In this document: positions 35,905-46,180 of the stretch, in pieces | How the letters are laid out: the number at the start of each line of letters is the position of its first letter | Position numbering within the stretch: position 1 is the stretch's first letter | NCBI RefSeq assembly: GCF_050908995.1 | Contig: NC_135120.1 | Location: 21,093,433-21,157,432 of the forward strand | Source of the DNA: Andrena cerasifolii | Lineage: Eukaryota > Arthropoda > Insecta > Hymenoptera > Andrenidae | Direction: 5' to 3' | Length of the DNA stretch: 64,000 nt | The notes under the pieces: model-generated | What the model was told of the DNA's origin: nothing | The model's input: the letters and a program-made list of their open reading frames with translations, nothing else | The model's database searches: none | Position numbers and translations under genes: made by a program

Positions 35905-36070
35905 TTATTATTATTAACGGGAAAGCCTTTAGTGTACAGAGATACAAAATTATTACCATTATTACATAGAAAGATAAAAATAAGAGAAAGTTATAAAATA
36001 TGTATATAAAATAATAGCATAAAATAAAATAAAATAATATAATATAAAATAAAATAACAAAGATAAAAAT
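35905..36070 (-). mobile_element. LINE-like 3' end with TAA-rich tail, copy 2
   Basis: Nearly identical to 30190-30362: ACGGGAAA, then CTTTTAGTGTACAGAGATAC in slightly diverged form, then the same AT-rich body ending AAAATAACAAAGATAA. The minus-strand tail is (TAA)n at about 35905-35918. Both copies are followed by GCCTAATC (30452 and 36070), so the shared segment continues a little further. Confidence 0.7.
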
Positions 36071-37894
36071 GCCTAATCCCGGACAATGGGAATGTGTAAT
36101 TAAATGAAGAGATTACTAGGTCTGGGTTCAATCGCTTCAACTGGGAAAGAGGAGTAGCGCAACAATTTCCAGAATAATATCAAATTATCCTAGAGATTGG
36201 TAACCGATAAGGACACGCGACGACGCGCACACTTCTAATCGTTTAATTCCAGACGGAACGTGTTTTCCATGAAAATTAACGCAGTCGTGTGACGTAAGAG
36301 TGTATATAGATAGGTACATCGAATGCTTTAGTCGAGAACCTGATGATTCGCGAAGCTTTGATCGTTCAGGAGTTCTGAACATTCGCGAAACATTCCCAGG
36401 TTTCTGTGTCACGGTAAGAACAATAAGGCAGGGCGAATTTAAAAGATACTTGGCGACGAATGTTATCTCTTAAATATTGAAATGTTAAAACGTTACGCGG
36501 CAATAAATGCCAACGAATGTTAATCGTGGAACCGAATAAATTTCGACGAAGTCGGTGGCAAATAATACGGAATGTCGCGCATCTAAAGTACTGCTTAGCG
36601 CCATGTAGATTGCAGCCTGAATCACCATTGACGCCAGTTAAAAACAAAAATTAAAAAAAAAAACAGAAAAACCGCGGGGTTTGAGGCCAAATGCCTGTGT
36701 AACTTTCGCCGGCCAAGTAATTAATTATCAAGGATGCGAAGACTGTTTACGAAATAGCCGGCCTGTCTAATTATAAATTGCGCTCGGACGATATTTCTGT
36801 AGGAACTTATGCGTCTCTACAATTTCGCATAACGTTGCATCAAACCGCGAACGCCATTGTGCGTATAAATCGCGAGTTCAGTGCTAAGATTAAGTCTATT
36901 TTATTAAACAATATCAGCTACTCGCGAAGCAGACATTTCCATTTTCGGGTCCGGTCAAAAGATTATTCGCGACATTTCTAAAATTCTCGCGAGGTGTACC
37001 CTCGCAAAAAAAAAATGTAGAAGAAACGTAGGAGATTTAATTGCTTGGGATCACTCGAAGAGTTCATTCGTAATCTGTGGCGAATCGTGCACTGTGATTG
37101 ACCGTTTTGCACGATTATCGCGCAGTGAAATAACCAGAAACACACATCGATGCCAATTTCGCGAATGATATCTTATATAAGAGAATCAGTTTTTGTCGGA
37201 TGATTCTCGATTTCGCGTTATATCGTCAGCGTTACTTTTGTACACTTAAACTGCATGTTTATAGACGTTTAATGGCTTCGATAAACCTTTATGTAATGAC
37301 TAGAGTGCTCGAGCGAGGAGCATGAGGTCCGTGCTTCAACTTCGCGAGCTGCTAGCTAAATATTCATTATTCGCCCCTTTGTACATCGAAAATAACCGTA
37401 ACTGCGACTACTTTCGATAGTGGTTCTGGATCTAGTAGGCATGCGCATGAATAATGTGCATGCAAGCGCGTAGTGTAACAAGATGAATAGTCACATTGTA
37501 AATATTATATGGCGATGCTAGTAATCTGTGTTAATTGATTCATCATTATATAATCCCCGAGTTATTTTTCATACGGATTGGCTTATATCGCAGCGCAAAG
37601 ACAAATAGGCATACTCCACGATAAGTATTCTCTTCTCTAACATGTTTTCATAATCGTGTTCTGGCGTTAGTCAATTTCAATGTTCCTGTACGTGCTACTA
37701 GGCGAACACCCCTTTTCAAATCTCCGGACTACTCCTCCTGGGCTGGGCACGCTGATACCCTGCGTAGAATAAGCGGTCTCGCTAACAGTTGTCCTGCGAA
37801 TATTGATTTCTTTGCTGATCCCCTCTCTAGTTTTAAGTCTAATCTTCAAAGGGCCCTGGTTTTCCGATGGCATTATATAGATGTACATAGATCT
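36071..37894. other. Non-coding stretch
   Basis: No recognisable exon. TTATGTAA is at 37289 and TGACGTAA near 36291. A-rich tracts lie at 36642-36664 and 37003-37013. The minus-strand frame 37667-37888 (73 codons) may belong to the LINE-like element beside it but has no recognisable domain. Confidence 0.4.
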
Positions 37895-38085
37895 GCACGG
37901 TGATTTCTTTGTATACTAGTACCCTAATCCTTTGTCACTTTTACGCAGCCTTTATTGCTTGAGTTACACACGAGGTTGGTTGCTCTGGCTGTGCTAATTA
38001 ATGTAATTAATGTATTGATACACTTTGTCTTAATGGGCTTGTCCCGTAAATAAATATATTATTATTACTATTACTATTATAATTA
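37895..38085 (+). mobile_element. LINE-like 3' end with ATT-repeat tail, plus strand
   Basis: TTAATGGGCTTGTCCCGTAA at 38030-38049 leads into AATAAATATATTATTATTAC, a microsatellite-like tail. The arrangement (GGCTTGTCCCGTAA, then a TAA/ATT tail) resembles 3' ends of insect non-LTR retrotransposons. The upstream boundary is uncertain and no reverse transcriptase is visible, so this is a 5'-truncated copy at most. Confidence 0.55.
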
Positions 38086-40702
38086 CGCATCGAAAAGGTT
38101 CTTATTTTACCATCGTTGTTAAACAACACCAGTATAATCAGAACACCTTTGAAGACCCTGCTAGAAATTCCTATCGCCTCCTCTTCCTAACTCCCAATCA
38201 ACCCCCGACTTTGGTAAGGAGGAAACCGAAACTTTCGATTCAATCTTCATTGGATTCAATGTAAAGAATTCACTACTCGATTGATCATCGCTATCAATTC
38301 CGACGCGTCATCGAACCATCCCCGTGTCGCTAACGTAATCGACCTCCTCGTCGAGTGGCCGCGTCAGCGATTCGCGGGAACGAACGTCGCCGTTCGACGA
38401 TGTCGAAGCTCGGGCGAGGGGAAGCACATTCTCCCCGCGAGAAGAACACACGACGCTGTGTATCCCGCGGGCGGACGAAACGCTTGGCAGCGATCTGCTT
38501 CCGCGGATGACTCGGACTCCCTGGTCCCAGCCGGCAAACGTTAGAAAATTCGCTGCTCCTTCGCGGCCTGGGTTAAACACGTGCTGAGGTCGCACGCCGA
38601 TCGCCGTTTCCCTGGCGGACCACGTGCGCCTGCCTGTGCTCAAGACTGGCCTGAACTTTACATAACACGACTTATGTTAGCCGCACGCGTGCGCCACACG
38701 CACGTGAGTGAGCCACGTACTTACACGTAACTAGGGACGCCGATACGCCGCGCCGCGCGGCTGGCTACAAGTCGCCGGTTCGTGCCTCTACGACCAAGAA
38801 TCAGAGCACGGTTTATGTAATCGGAGATTGTGTTAAACGGAATTCTCTTTCTTCTTCTTTTTCCCCTCTCCCCACCCCTGCTCCGCCGTTTCTGCATCGT
38901 TCCTCCTCCACCCGAGCCCCCGTCGGAAGATTCCAACTTTTCAAGGATGGCTGGATCCTGGAAGCGAAGGTGGAGCATCGCAGGGTTGCTAACTTTCTGC
39001 CTTCTTTCGTTTTAGGAAGGTTTGATTTAATGGTAATTTGTTTAAACGATGGTTTGATGAAATCGATCTTCTAGAGATGCGTCGGTATTTTGGTGTATAA
39101 TTGCTGGTACTTGGCGGGGTGTTTTTGATACGATACAGAGGTCGGGTTAAGTACGTCGGTTTTTTTCTTTTTTTATTCGTGTTACGTGGGGTCTGATAGA
39201 TTGCGGTGGGTATGAAAGAAGGACGTGGCATTAAAGGTGAGAAGAGAGTACTGATAGGCGTTAGAAAAGTCGAGAAATCTATAAATTTTGAGCACGTACG
39301 CGGCACCTAACGGGCTGTGCTTCTAAGAATAGATGAAAAGACGCCGCGTTGTCGATTAAGTATTTCGCAACAGCAAGGGTTACATTAATTATAATTGCAC
39401 CGTAAATATTGATTTCAACGTTTAAACATTGATTACGCTTATCGGGTCGTATTTGTCAAGATCGTTAACGCGAACTATTGAATCGTGTCATCTCCTCAAC
39501 ATTATATCACTGTTGCATTTTGTTGCTCTTATTGCGCGTCTCAAGATTATTCTATCCTCCCCGTTGTTTCCTTTATTCGCGCGCCTTTCTCTGCCGTTTG
39601 CATCACCATTTCGCCTTTCCATTACGACGACAGAAAAGCCGTGGGAACGTCTGCCCTGAAAACAAAAGGGGATAAAACAAGGAACGCAACTTCCTTTATT
39701 TTCGACCTCCTTTCTAGAAGTAAAACGAAGGCTCCCGCAAGTTCCGAGGAATCTCGAAGCTCTCGATGGCGTTGTATGCCCGAACCGCCTTGAGCCTATC
39801 GCTCCCTACCGATATCGTCCTTGTCCATTTACGAATGGTATCACGAATCACTTCTCTGTATACGTACAAGCGATTATGTCACAGCTCCCGCGGAACAATG
39901 AGAATATTCGCGTTCAATAGTCTGCCGGCGACGCCGGGCGTCCGTCTTACGACTTTCGGTGCCAAGTCGCCGCGCGCGCGCCTCGCTTTACGATTTTCGA
40001 TCAGGAATTCCCGAAATCTCTTCGCCCCATATATCCCAGCGTTCGCGAATTCCTCGTGCACGTTCCTTCGTACATTAGACACATTATTTATGTAATACCA
40101 TGGACCGCATTGTAAGTGTTACGTAATGATCGTTATGTAACATGTTTTCCAAAAGTGAAGAAATAAACTTAGATCACCGTGATTTCAGCAAGACGACGTC
40201 CGAGCGCTTTGATCTTCACTTCTTTCGTTGCGTTCTTACTCTATGCTCGATTCGCAGAGGGATCGGCTTTGCCCGCAGTTACAACAAACCTGTCCCTTAC
40301 AGCTTTTCGGGAGCACCTACATCGGTCTCTCGGCGCTAGTGAAACCTCCCGTTTGGATCGAATAGCTTCAGCCCAATGGAAACACCGGGGAATATAACGA
40401 TTTGTTCAACTGAACTGTTACGTAACTTTTACACTAATTTTATATGAAAGCTTTAGCCATTACTCTTATATATCATACGTTACTTTAAGACACGTATCGC
40501 ATTATGATATGTTTTCTACACTACCCTATCCATTGGCAGAAGTTTCTTGAGATTACTGACTTAAAATTGTAATATAAACACTGCCTTTGCAATTATGTGC
40601 TTTTTCGATTTTTTAGTCTGTAATTGGACCTTTTTGTAAAGTAGTATCGATCGTTACTTAGCACTTTTATGCGTCCAGTTAGTCAAAATTTATAATTGAA
40701 GT
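38086..40702. other. Non-coding stretch with six TTAYRTAA sites
   Basis: Sites begin at 38658, 38813, 40088, 40119, 40133 and 40418. A CpG-rich patch spans about 38290-38800. No exon recognised: frames reach 111 codons but look like composition shadows. Confidence 0.45.
40088..40140. promoter_or_regulatory. Cluster of three TTAYRTAA sites in 53 bp
   Basis: TTATGTAA (40088-40095), TTACGTAA (40119-40126) and TTATGTAA (40133-40140), with a fourth at 40418-40425. This is the densest group in the window. A cluster of PAR/E4BP4-type bZIP sites is a plausible reading, and an enhancer is inference. No gene start is recognised within several kilobases. Confidence 0.4.
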
Positions 40703-41268
40703 TCAAAAGCATGGTCGGGGGGCGATTGTAACATCGGCAATCGGGGTCGGTTGTACCGCAATAGAACCAAATGGCGGCAAATAAGGATAACAGTATTGTC
40801 TTGTTTGCATGGAATCCTATAGCGTAGCACAAGCAAACCAAAAGAAAAATAAATGCAATGTACTGAATGTAAGGATTGAGTAGATGAAGAATGCACCAGC
40901 CAAAACGTGTTTTATTTCTGCCACAATTGCGACACCACACAATTGATTATTGATTTTACTTTTCTTCATTTATTATTATAATTTAAATCAATGAATATTT
41001 TAATTTTGTAAAGTTAAATTTGCGCTACTATCGACTCCATGCAGTGTTACAACCGACCCGGGGTCAGGGACGGTTGTAAAGCTTTCTCCGCTTCTCATTT
41101 TTTATTAATAACTTGGATATTACTTGACATATAGCGAAACTGTTGCGACTCAATGATGTCAAATAAGTAAGTAACATTTCCGTATAAGAGTTTTTGTCGT
41201 AAATGTAACAGTTCCTGCGTAATCGTATTCCAAAGTCAAAGTGTCACTACCGCCCCCGGTCTACCCTA
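40703..41268. mobile_element. Diverged TIR element (ACCGGGGGCGGTAGTGAC end)
   Basis: The right end reads GTCACTACCGCCCCCGGT, then CTACCC and TA (41267-41268). The left end near 40703 (GGTCGGGGGGCGATTGTAAC) is an imperfect reverse complement. An inner pair GGGGTCGGTTGTA (40743) and TACAACCGACCCC (41046) repeats the theme. The outer end resembles the 1735-2690 element (TAGGGKAGACCGGGG). No transposase; the 85-residue minus-strand frame has no recognised domain. Confidence 0.55.
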
Positions 41269-42247
41269 CCTATTTCACGTAGAAGGGCGGCAAACGCTTG
41301 TTAGCTAAGGGGCGCCAAACATCTTGAACATTTTCTTCTGGAAACATTTCGTTGCCCTTTCGTGCACTAATTGCTCTCTACATACATCATCGATCCATGC
41401 ATCTAATTTACGGTAGCACCTCGACAATTAAGAAGAGTCACGCTGGTAAGTAGGCCAGTCGTTTCGAGGAACGAGAGAAAGACCGTAACCACAAGCGCGT
41501 GTTGCTCGTTCGTCATCGAATTCCGTGTACGATTAGGGGGACATCGTGGCCGATTACATAAACGATAGCTCGGTATGCTCCTCGTCGTTATCATTTGTAC
41601 GTGCATAGATGCGCGAGTGAAAAGCAGCACAGGGAACGATTATGTGCCCGGGGTTCGGCGACGTAACGAATAACCTCGCGGGCCGCTTGCACAACGAATA
41701 GGTGCCTATACCTATCTTCGTAATAATGCAGTTACGAAAATGGCGCGATTACGTCTCCTTAGGCAACGCTGATTTCTACGTTAACTCTCGGTGCCGTGAA
41801 ATCGGAAGCTTACTTTTTTCGGCCGCTTCTATTTGTATCAGCTCCGTAGGCGGTTCCACGGCGAGACCGAATGATTCGATTACGGTTATTACGGTCACTC
41901 GATTACAGCTTCCTCTCCGCTGTATCTCGCGGACAGAAGGAATCAGTTGCCGCTGGTTACCTCGTTTTTTAATAACAGCCAGGAATTATTGCCGTTCGGA
42001 TCATGAATCCGTAGGTATTTCATTAAGTGCCACTGCTCAAAATAATTGGGACAACGGGCCTTCGATAAAGCAGACTTGTTAAGTAACGCCGGGTGGAAGT
42101 GGTCAGTACGATTCGCGTCCCTTCTCACTTTGCTTTTTTTTAAAAAAGCGCTTTAATTAACGAATTTCGTATATCCGAAGTGCTTCGAACTTTGTGCGCA
42201 ATTAAACGCATTACTTATTGTTAGTAATACCATTCTCCAAAATCGTA
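41269..42247. other. Non-coding stretch
   Basis: TTACATAA is at 41554. The frame at 41702-42082 (126 codons) has no recognisable domain. No repeats seen. Confidence 0.4.
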
Positions 42248-42539
42248 TTAACCCTTAACTGGCCATCCTGGGGTCAGTCATGACCCCAAGCACGCAAGGT
42301 TCGCTGCAAAATATTTGGTTGTCTAAGTTTGTAAACTGAATTTCTAATTAATTTGATCATAATAGTTTAACTTTCTACGTATCTATTATTTTATAAATTA
42401 CCTACGAACAAATTAGGTATTCATAGAGGTTGATCTAATGTCGACTTTACAAATTTCTGTGTCCTTTTTTATTTGGGGTTTGCCACGACCCCGAGATAAC
42501 AGTTACGTTTGAAAAAACAGTATACCAGTTAAGGGTTAA
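42248..42539. mobile_element. piggyBac-like MITE with TTAA duplication
   Basis: The element at 42252-42535 begins CCCTTAACTGG and ends CCAGTTAAGGG, a perfect 11-bp inverted repeat. TTAA lies on both sides (42248-42251 and 42536-42539). TTAA targeting with CCC-starting ends is the hallmark of piggyBac elements. A subterminal inverted pair (GGGGTCAGTCATGACCCC near 42271; GGGGTTTGCCACGACCCC near 42475) sits inside each end. Non-autonomous: no transposase. Confidence 0.9.
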
Positions 42540-45338
42540 ATAAGCGTTCCCGCGATAACATTTGGCACACCCTGTATGCATTAAGACGGAGTCGCCGACA
42601 GGGCTTAAAGTTTCTCGCAGAAACGACACGGCTTACACGTGGTATCGGCTTTCTCGCGCGAGCGGTGGGTGGAAACGCGCGCTCCGTTTTCCGTGTGATT
42701 CCCGAGCCACTCCGCTGGTACGTGGGCATTTTCATCGCGCGGATCAATCGCGAATTCAAACACCGTCCGCCGAGGATCGATTCGAATTACACCACCGTAC
42801 GGCGATTTCCGTCGCTGTTGTCTGTGCGCCGTCTGGCACTGCCGATGCTGGAGTTATCGCGACGCTGAGATCTCGGCGGCGATAACGGTATCGCCGTATC
42901 ATCGACGCCCGCCGCATTGAGAAAAAGCAGAATGATCAGTCACGTTATCGGCTCGAGGTCCGAGCATCTGATTCACCCGTCCGATCGATCCGGTAAGGAA
43001 AAAAGAGACTCTCTTTCGCGATCGGCATAGTCCCGCTAGTCGGCGCTATTTTCGCGGAGGCTCCGCTGCTAATTCGCGGTATCACGAGCATCGTTACATA
43101 ATCGGCAGTGATTGCGAGCGACTTCTTCGAATCCCCTTAGATACCTACCGATGCTCCGCGCGCGTTTTGGACTGGATCGATCTATCCTCGCCGGCGAACA
43201 GTGTTACGTGCGAGCTGCACGGTCGAGCGACCAAGAAAATACGCAATCTTGTGCAACACGGTTGCGATTCTTTGTAAAACTCCGGCCAGAAACCTTTAAT
43301 CGAACTTCCCCTATTTTACAGCGCGCCGATCTCGGACTTATACAACGCTAGGCAACTACAGCGCGCGGCCGCGCTTATGTAACGGCCGTTTAATGTTTGA
43401 ACAAATTGTACGATGTAGATTAAACGCGGCTCATTAGGTGGCATTCACGGGCAGCCGGTCGCTGAGAACTGGTGGCGTCCAGGCGCCAACTTGCAATTAG
43501 TACCTTTTTCCTATGACAGACTAAGGGTGACAGCCGGGATTGATTTATACGATACAATAACGTGGGTTTCCAAGCTCCGAAGCCGCTGCGATTGGTATCG
43601 AGCTTCGCTAAATTGCGCCGTGCAAACAGCTTTTAGCCGCGGATTGTTGTAGCATTTTAGTAAGATGTATGCTGAAAGAAGTGGGCTGGCGTGTGTGCGG
43701 CACGTGATTAATCGTTATGTCGATTTAATTTCACAGAGTGCGAGACAAGTGCGCGGGGGATTTGTAATTACGTCCCGGCGTCTAACGTGTACGCGCAAAG
43801 TGGCATTGTGCAATTAATTATTAACCGAGCCGGCCATCCAGTAACGGGTAGTTAACGTTCGCATCGGTTAATTAAGAAATGTCGTGGCCGTGGCGTAAGA
43901 TCGAATTTAAACTCCCGGCCGGTGCGCACGCGTGTCTTTGCAATTTTCGCGCGTGGCTCCAGTAACGCCGCGTTTCGCAACCCCGCGTTCGAGCCACCCG
44001 GCAGGAAAGTTATAATATGATATAATGTAGTCGTCATTTCATAATTGTTAGGGGATACGTTCTGCCATTTACGTAACCGGGATGAACGGCGAGCGATCAA
44101 AAATCTTGCGCAAGCCCCCGCATCCGCTGGGACGTTTATCCGGGCGGCTGACTTATCTGGGTGTCCAATCAACGTGTAATTTTCAATTTATTATACGCTT
44201 ATACCTGAGAAATCCCGATCCCAGCCCCGAGCCCTCCGCTTTTAGACGAGTGACACGGATGCCTCGTCCTTGAGACGAGGATGGTAACAAAAAAAGGATG
44301 AATAATACAGAAGAGACGGATTCTTGTCTGCACCGCGAGTTGCGTAAAAAGCAGGCGAAACGGGAGGTTTAAATGTGGAGATGTACTTTATATGCCACCG
44401 ATCAGTGGAATGCATCTCGAACGCCCTCGAAAATCCTACATATCAGCCAACCCTCCAGAAGCAAAGTGTCTTCTCGTTTTCGTCTTGTAATTCTCAGCAG
44501 TGAAATGTGCGATGCTGCGGCAATTCAATAACGCCTCCCAGGCTGCCGCGTCGGTTTCGAAATAAAACCAGACTGCTCTGCCGTTACGAAATATACATAT
44601 GTACGGTGAACAGGAAATTCATTCATCACGGGCACGCGGTCCAGGTGACAAACTCGGGGTATCTTACTATTCACATAGGGGCCTGGGTCGATCCGAAACG
44701 CCCGATCTAAAAGTAGATTTACGCAGAAAGGAAACGAGACCGGACGGGTAACAGCACCGCGGGCTCCCACTGCAACCGTGTAGAACACGCTCGCGATGGA
44801 ACCCAAGGAGAGCGGTCGCCTTACAGGAAACGAGACATCACGGTCTGATAAAATACAATGTCCAGGCTACGCGAGCGCGTACGGGGCAACGAATGGACGC
44901 GTGCGAGGCGACGTTTTAATTAAGGGAAAAGTACCCCGGGCTCCGCGTTATTACTTAAGCCCGGGCTCGAGTAAACGATATTAAGCGGGCAAAGGCGCAA
45001 AGGATACGCCGACCGTGCAACCGTCTTGGTAGCTTTGCGCCATACCCTGCTCCATATCGCGCTCGTGTTGTAACTGTTGAATTACGTTTCACGGGTAGAA
45101 TCTATTGTGGGAAAGACTTCAATTTATATAACGGATAGATATTGCTGGGAGATAAGCGGCCCCGTACGCCGACTAGTTGGAAAACACTGATTCGAACGAT
45201 AGGTTAACGTTCGAGTGGTGTCTTAGACAATTGGAGTTACGTGTGTGCCTACATGGGCTGTAAGGACGTGTACGAGGGATGGAATGAAATACTTTGTTTC
45301 TCGCCGGGAAAAGTATCTTTTCTCAATGAAGTGATTGG
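42540..45338. other. Non-coding stretch with three TTAYRTAA sites
   Basis: Sites begin at 43094, 43375 and 44069; TTGCGTAA is at 44340. The sequence is CpG-rich between 42600 and 44100. Frames up to 107 codons show no domain. Confidence 0.45.
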
Positions 45339-46180
45339 TGAGTCATACTGAATCAGTTTTCAATATATCAGTTGAGGACCTCGCAGCAAAAGGGGTGTAA
45401 CTCCATTTCCCACAGTTTTTGAATTACAGTGGCGGAGGAAAGAAGGTTTACAACTTTTAAAATCGCATAACTTTTTTAGACTTGGCCCAAACGACATGAG
45501 TTTTTTTAGGAGCTTGAGGGCTTAGTTTGATAAGTGTATTGTTTCGTCGTTTTGAAAAAAAATTCAATTGGTCGGAGTAGCAAAAAAAATAGTAAGGGTC
45601 GTTTTTTATACTTTTTTGTGAGCCTGTAATGAAAATTCAAAAAATCCGTTTCCTATAAACGCTTAAAGATCGCAGGCTAGGGTCGAAAATCGCGAAATTC
45701 ACAAAATCATCGATTCCGACCAATTGCGTTTTTTTTTTCAAAACGACGAAACACGTCACTTACCAAACTAAACCTTCTAGCTTTTAAAAGAAAAACTCAT
45801 GTCATTTGGAGCAATTCTAAAAAAGTTATGCGATTTTAAAAGTTGTAAACTTTCTTTCGTCCGCCACTGTACAACGTGTAATATACGTAAAAAATTCTAC
45901 ATCGTAACAAATGCGCAATTTATTATTTTTTCCAGTATAATCTTTCAAATCTAGAACTGAAAGATTCGCCCAAAATAGAAATAAAAACTTATCAACTCAG
46001 TAACTACTACTTATCGTGTAAAAATATATTTTTAATTGGTGTTCTCTATTTAATGTTAAGTCAAAGCAATAATTTTATAAACAGTTTTTTCTACTTTACT
46101 CGATGTTGGTAAATGTGAAGCTGCACCCCTGTTGCTGCAAGCTCCTGAATTGGTTTTCATTGAAACAGTTCAGGGTGATC
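45339..46180. mobile_element. Older TIR element interrupted by a younger MITE
   Basis: The left end (45339-45408, GAGTCATACTGAATCAG ... GCAAAAGGGGTGTAACTCC) is an imperfect reverse complement of the right end (46111-46180, CTGCACCCCTGTTGCTGCAA ... CAGGGTGATC), about 70 bp each. The TA-flanked MITE at 45427-45869 sits just inside the left end, so this element was there first. Its original length would be about 400 bp. No transposase. Confidence 0.65.
45425..45871. mobile_element. Tc1/mariner-like MITE, short variant (CAGTGGCGGAGG ends)
   Basis: The element at 45427-45869 begins CAGTGGCGGAGGAAAGAAGG and ends with its imperfect reverse complement; TA lies on both sides. Inside the ends, AAAATCGCATAACTTTTTTA and the following text match the 18948 and 49640 elements. 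It is thus a diverged relative with a different outer end. Nested in the 45339-46180 element. Confidence 0.85.

Noticed and set aside
40690..40940. 85-residue minus-strand frame with CRNC and a hydrophobic stretch
   Set aside because: It spans the left end of the TIR element at 40703 and has no recognisable domain.
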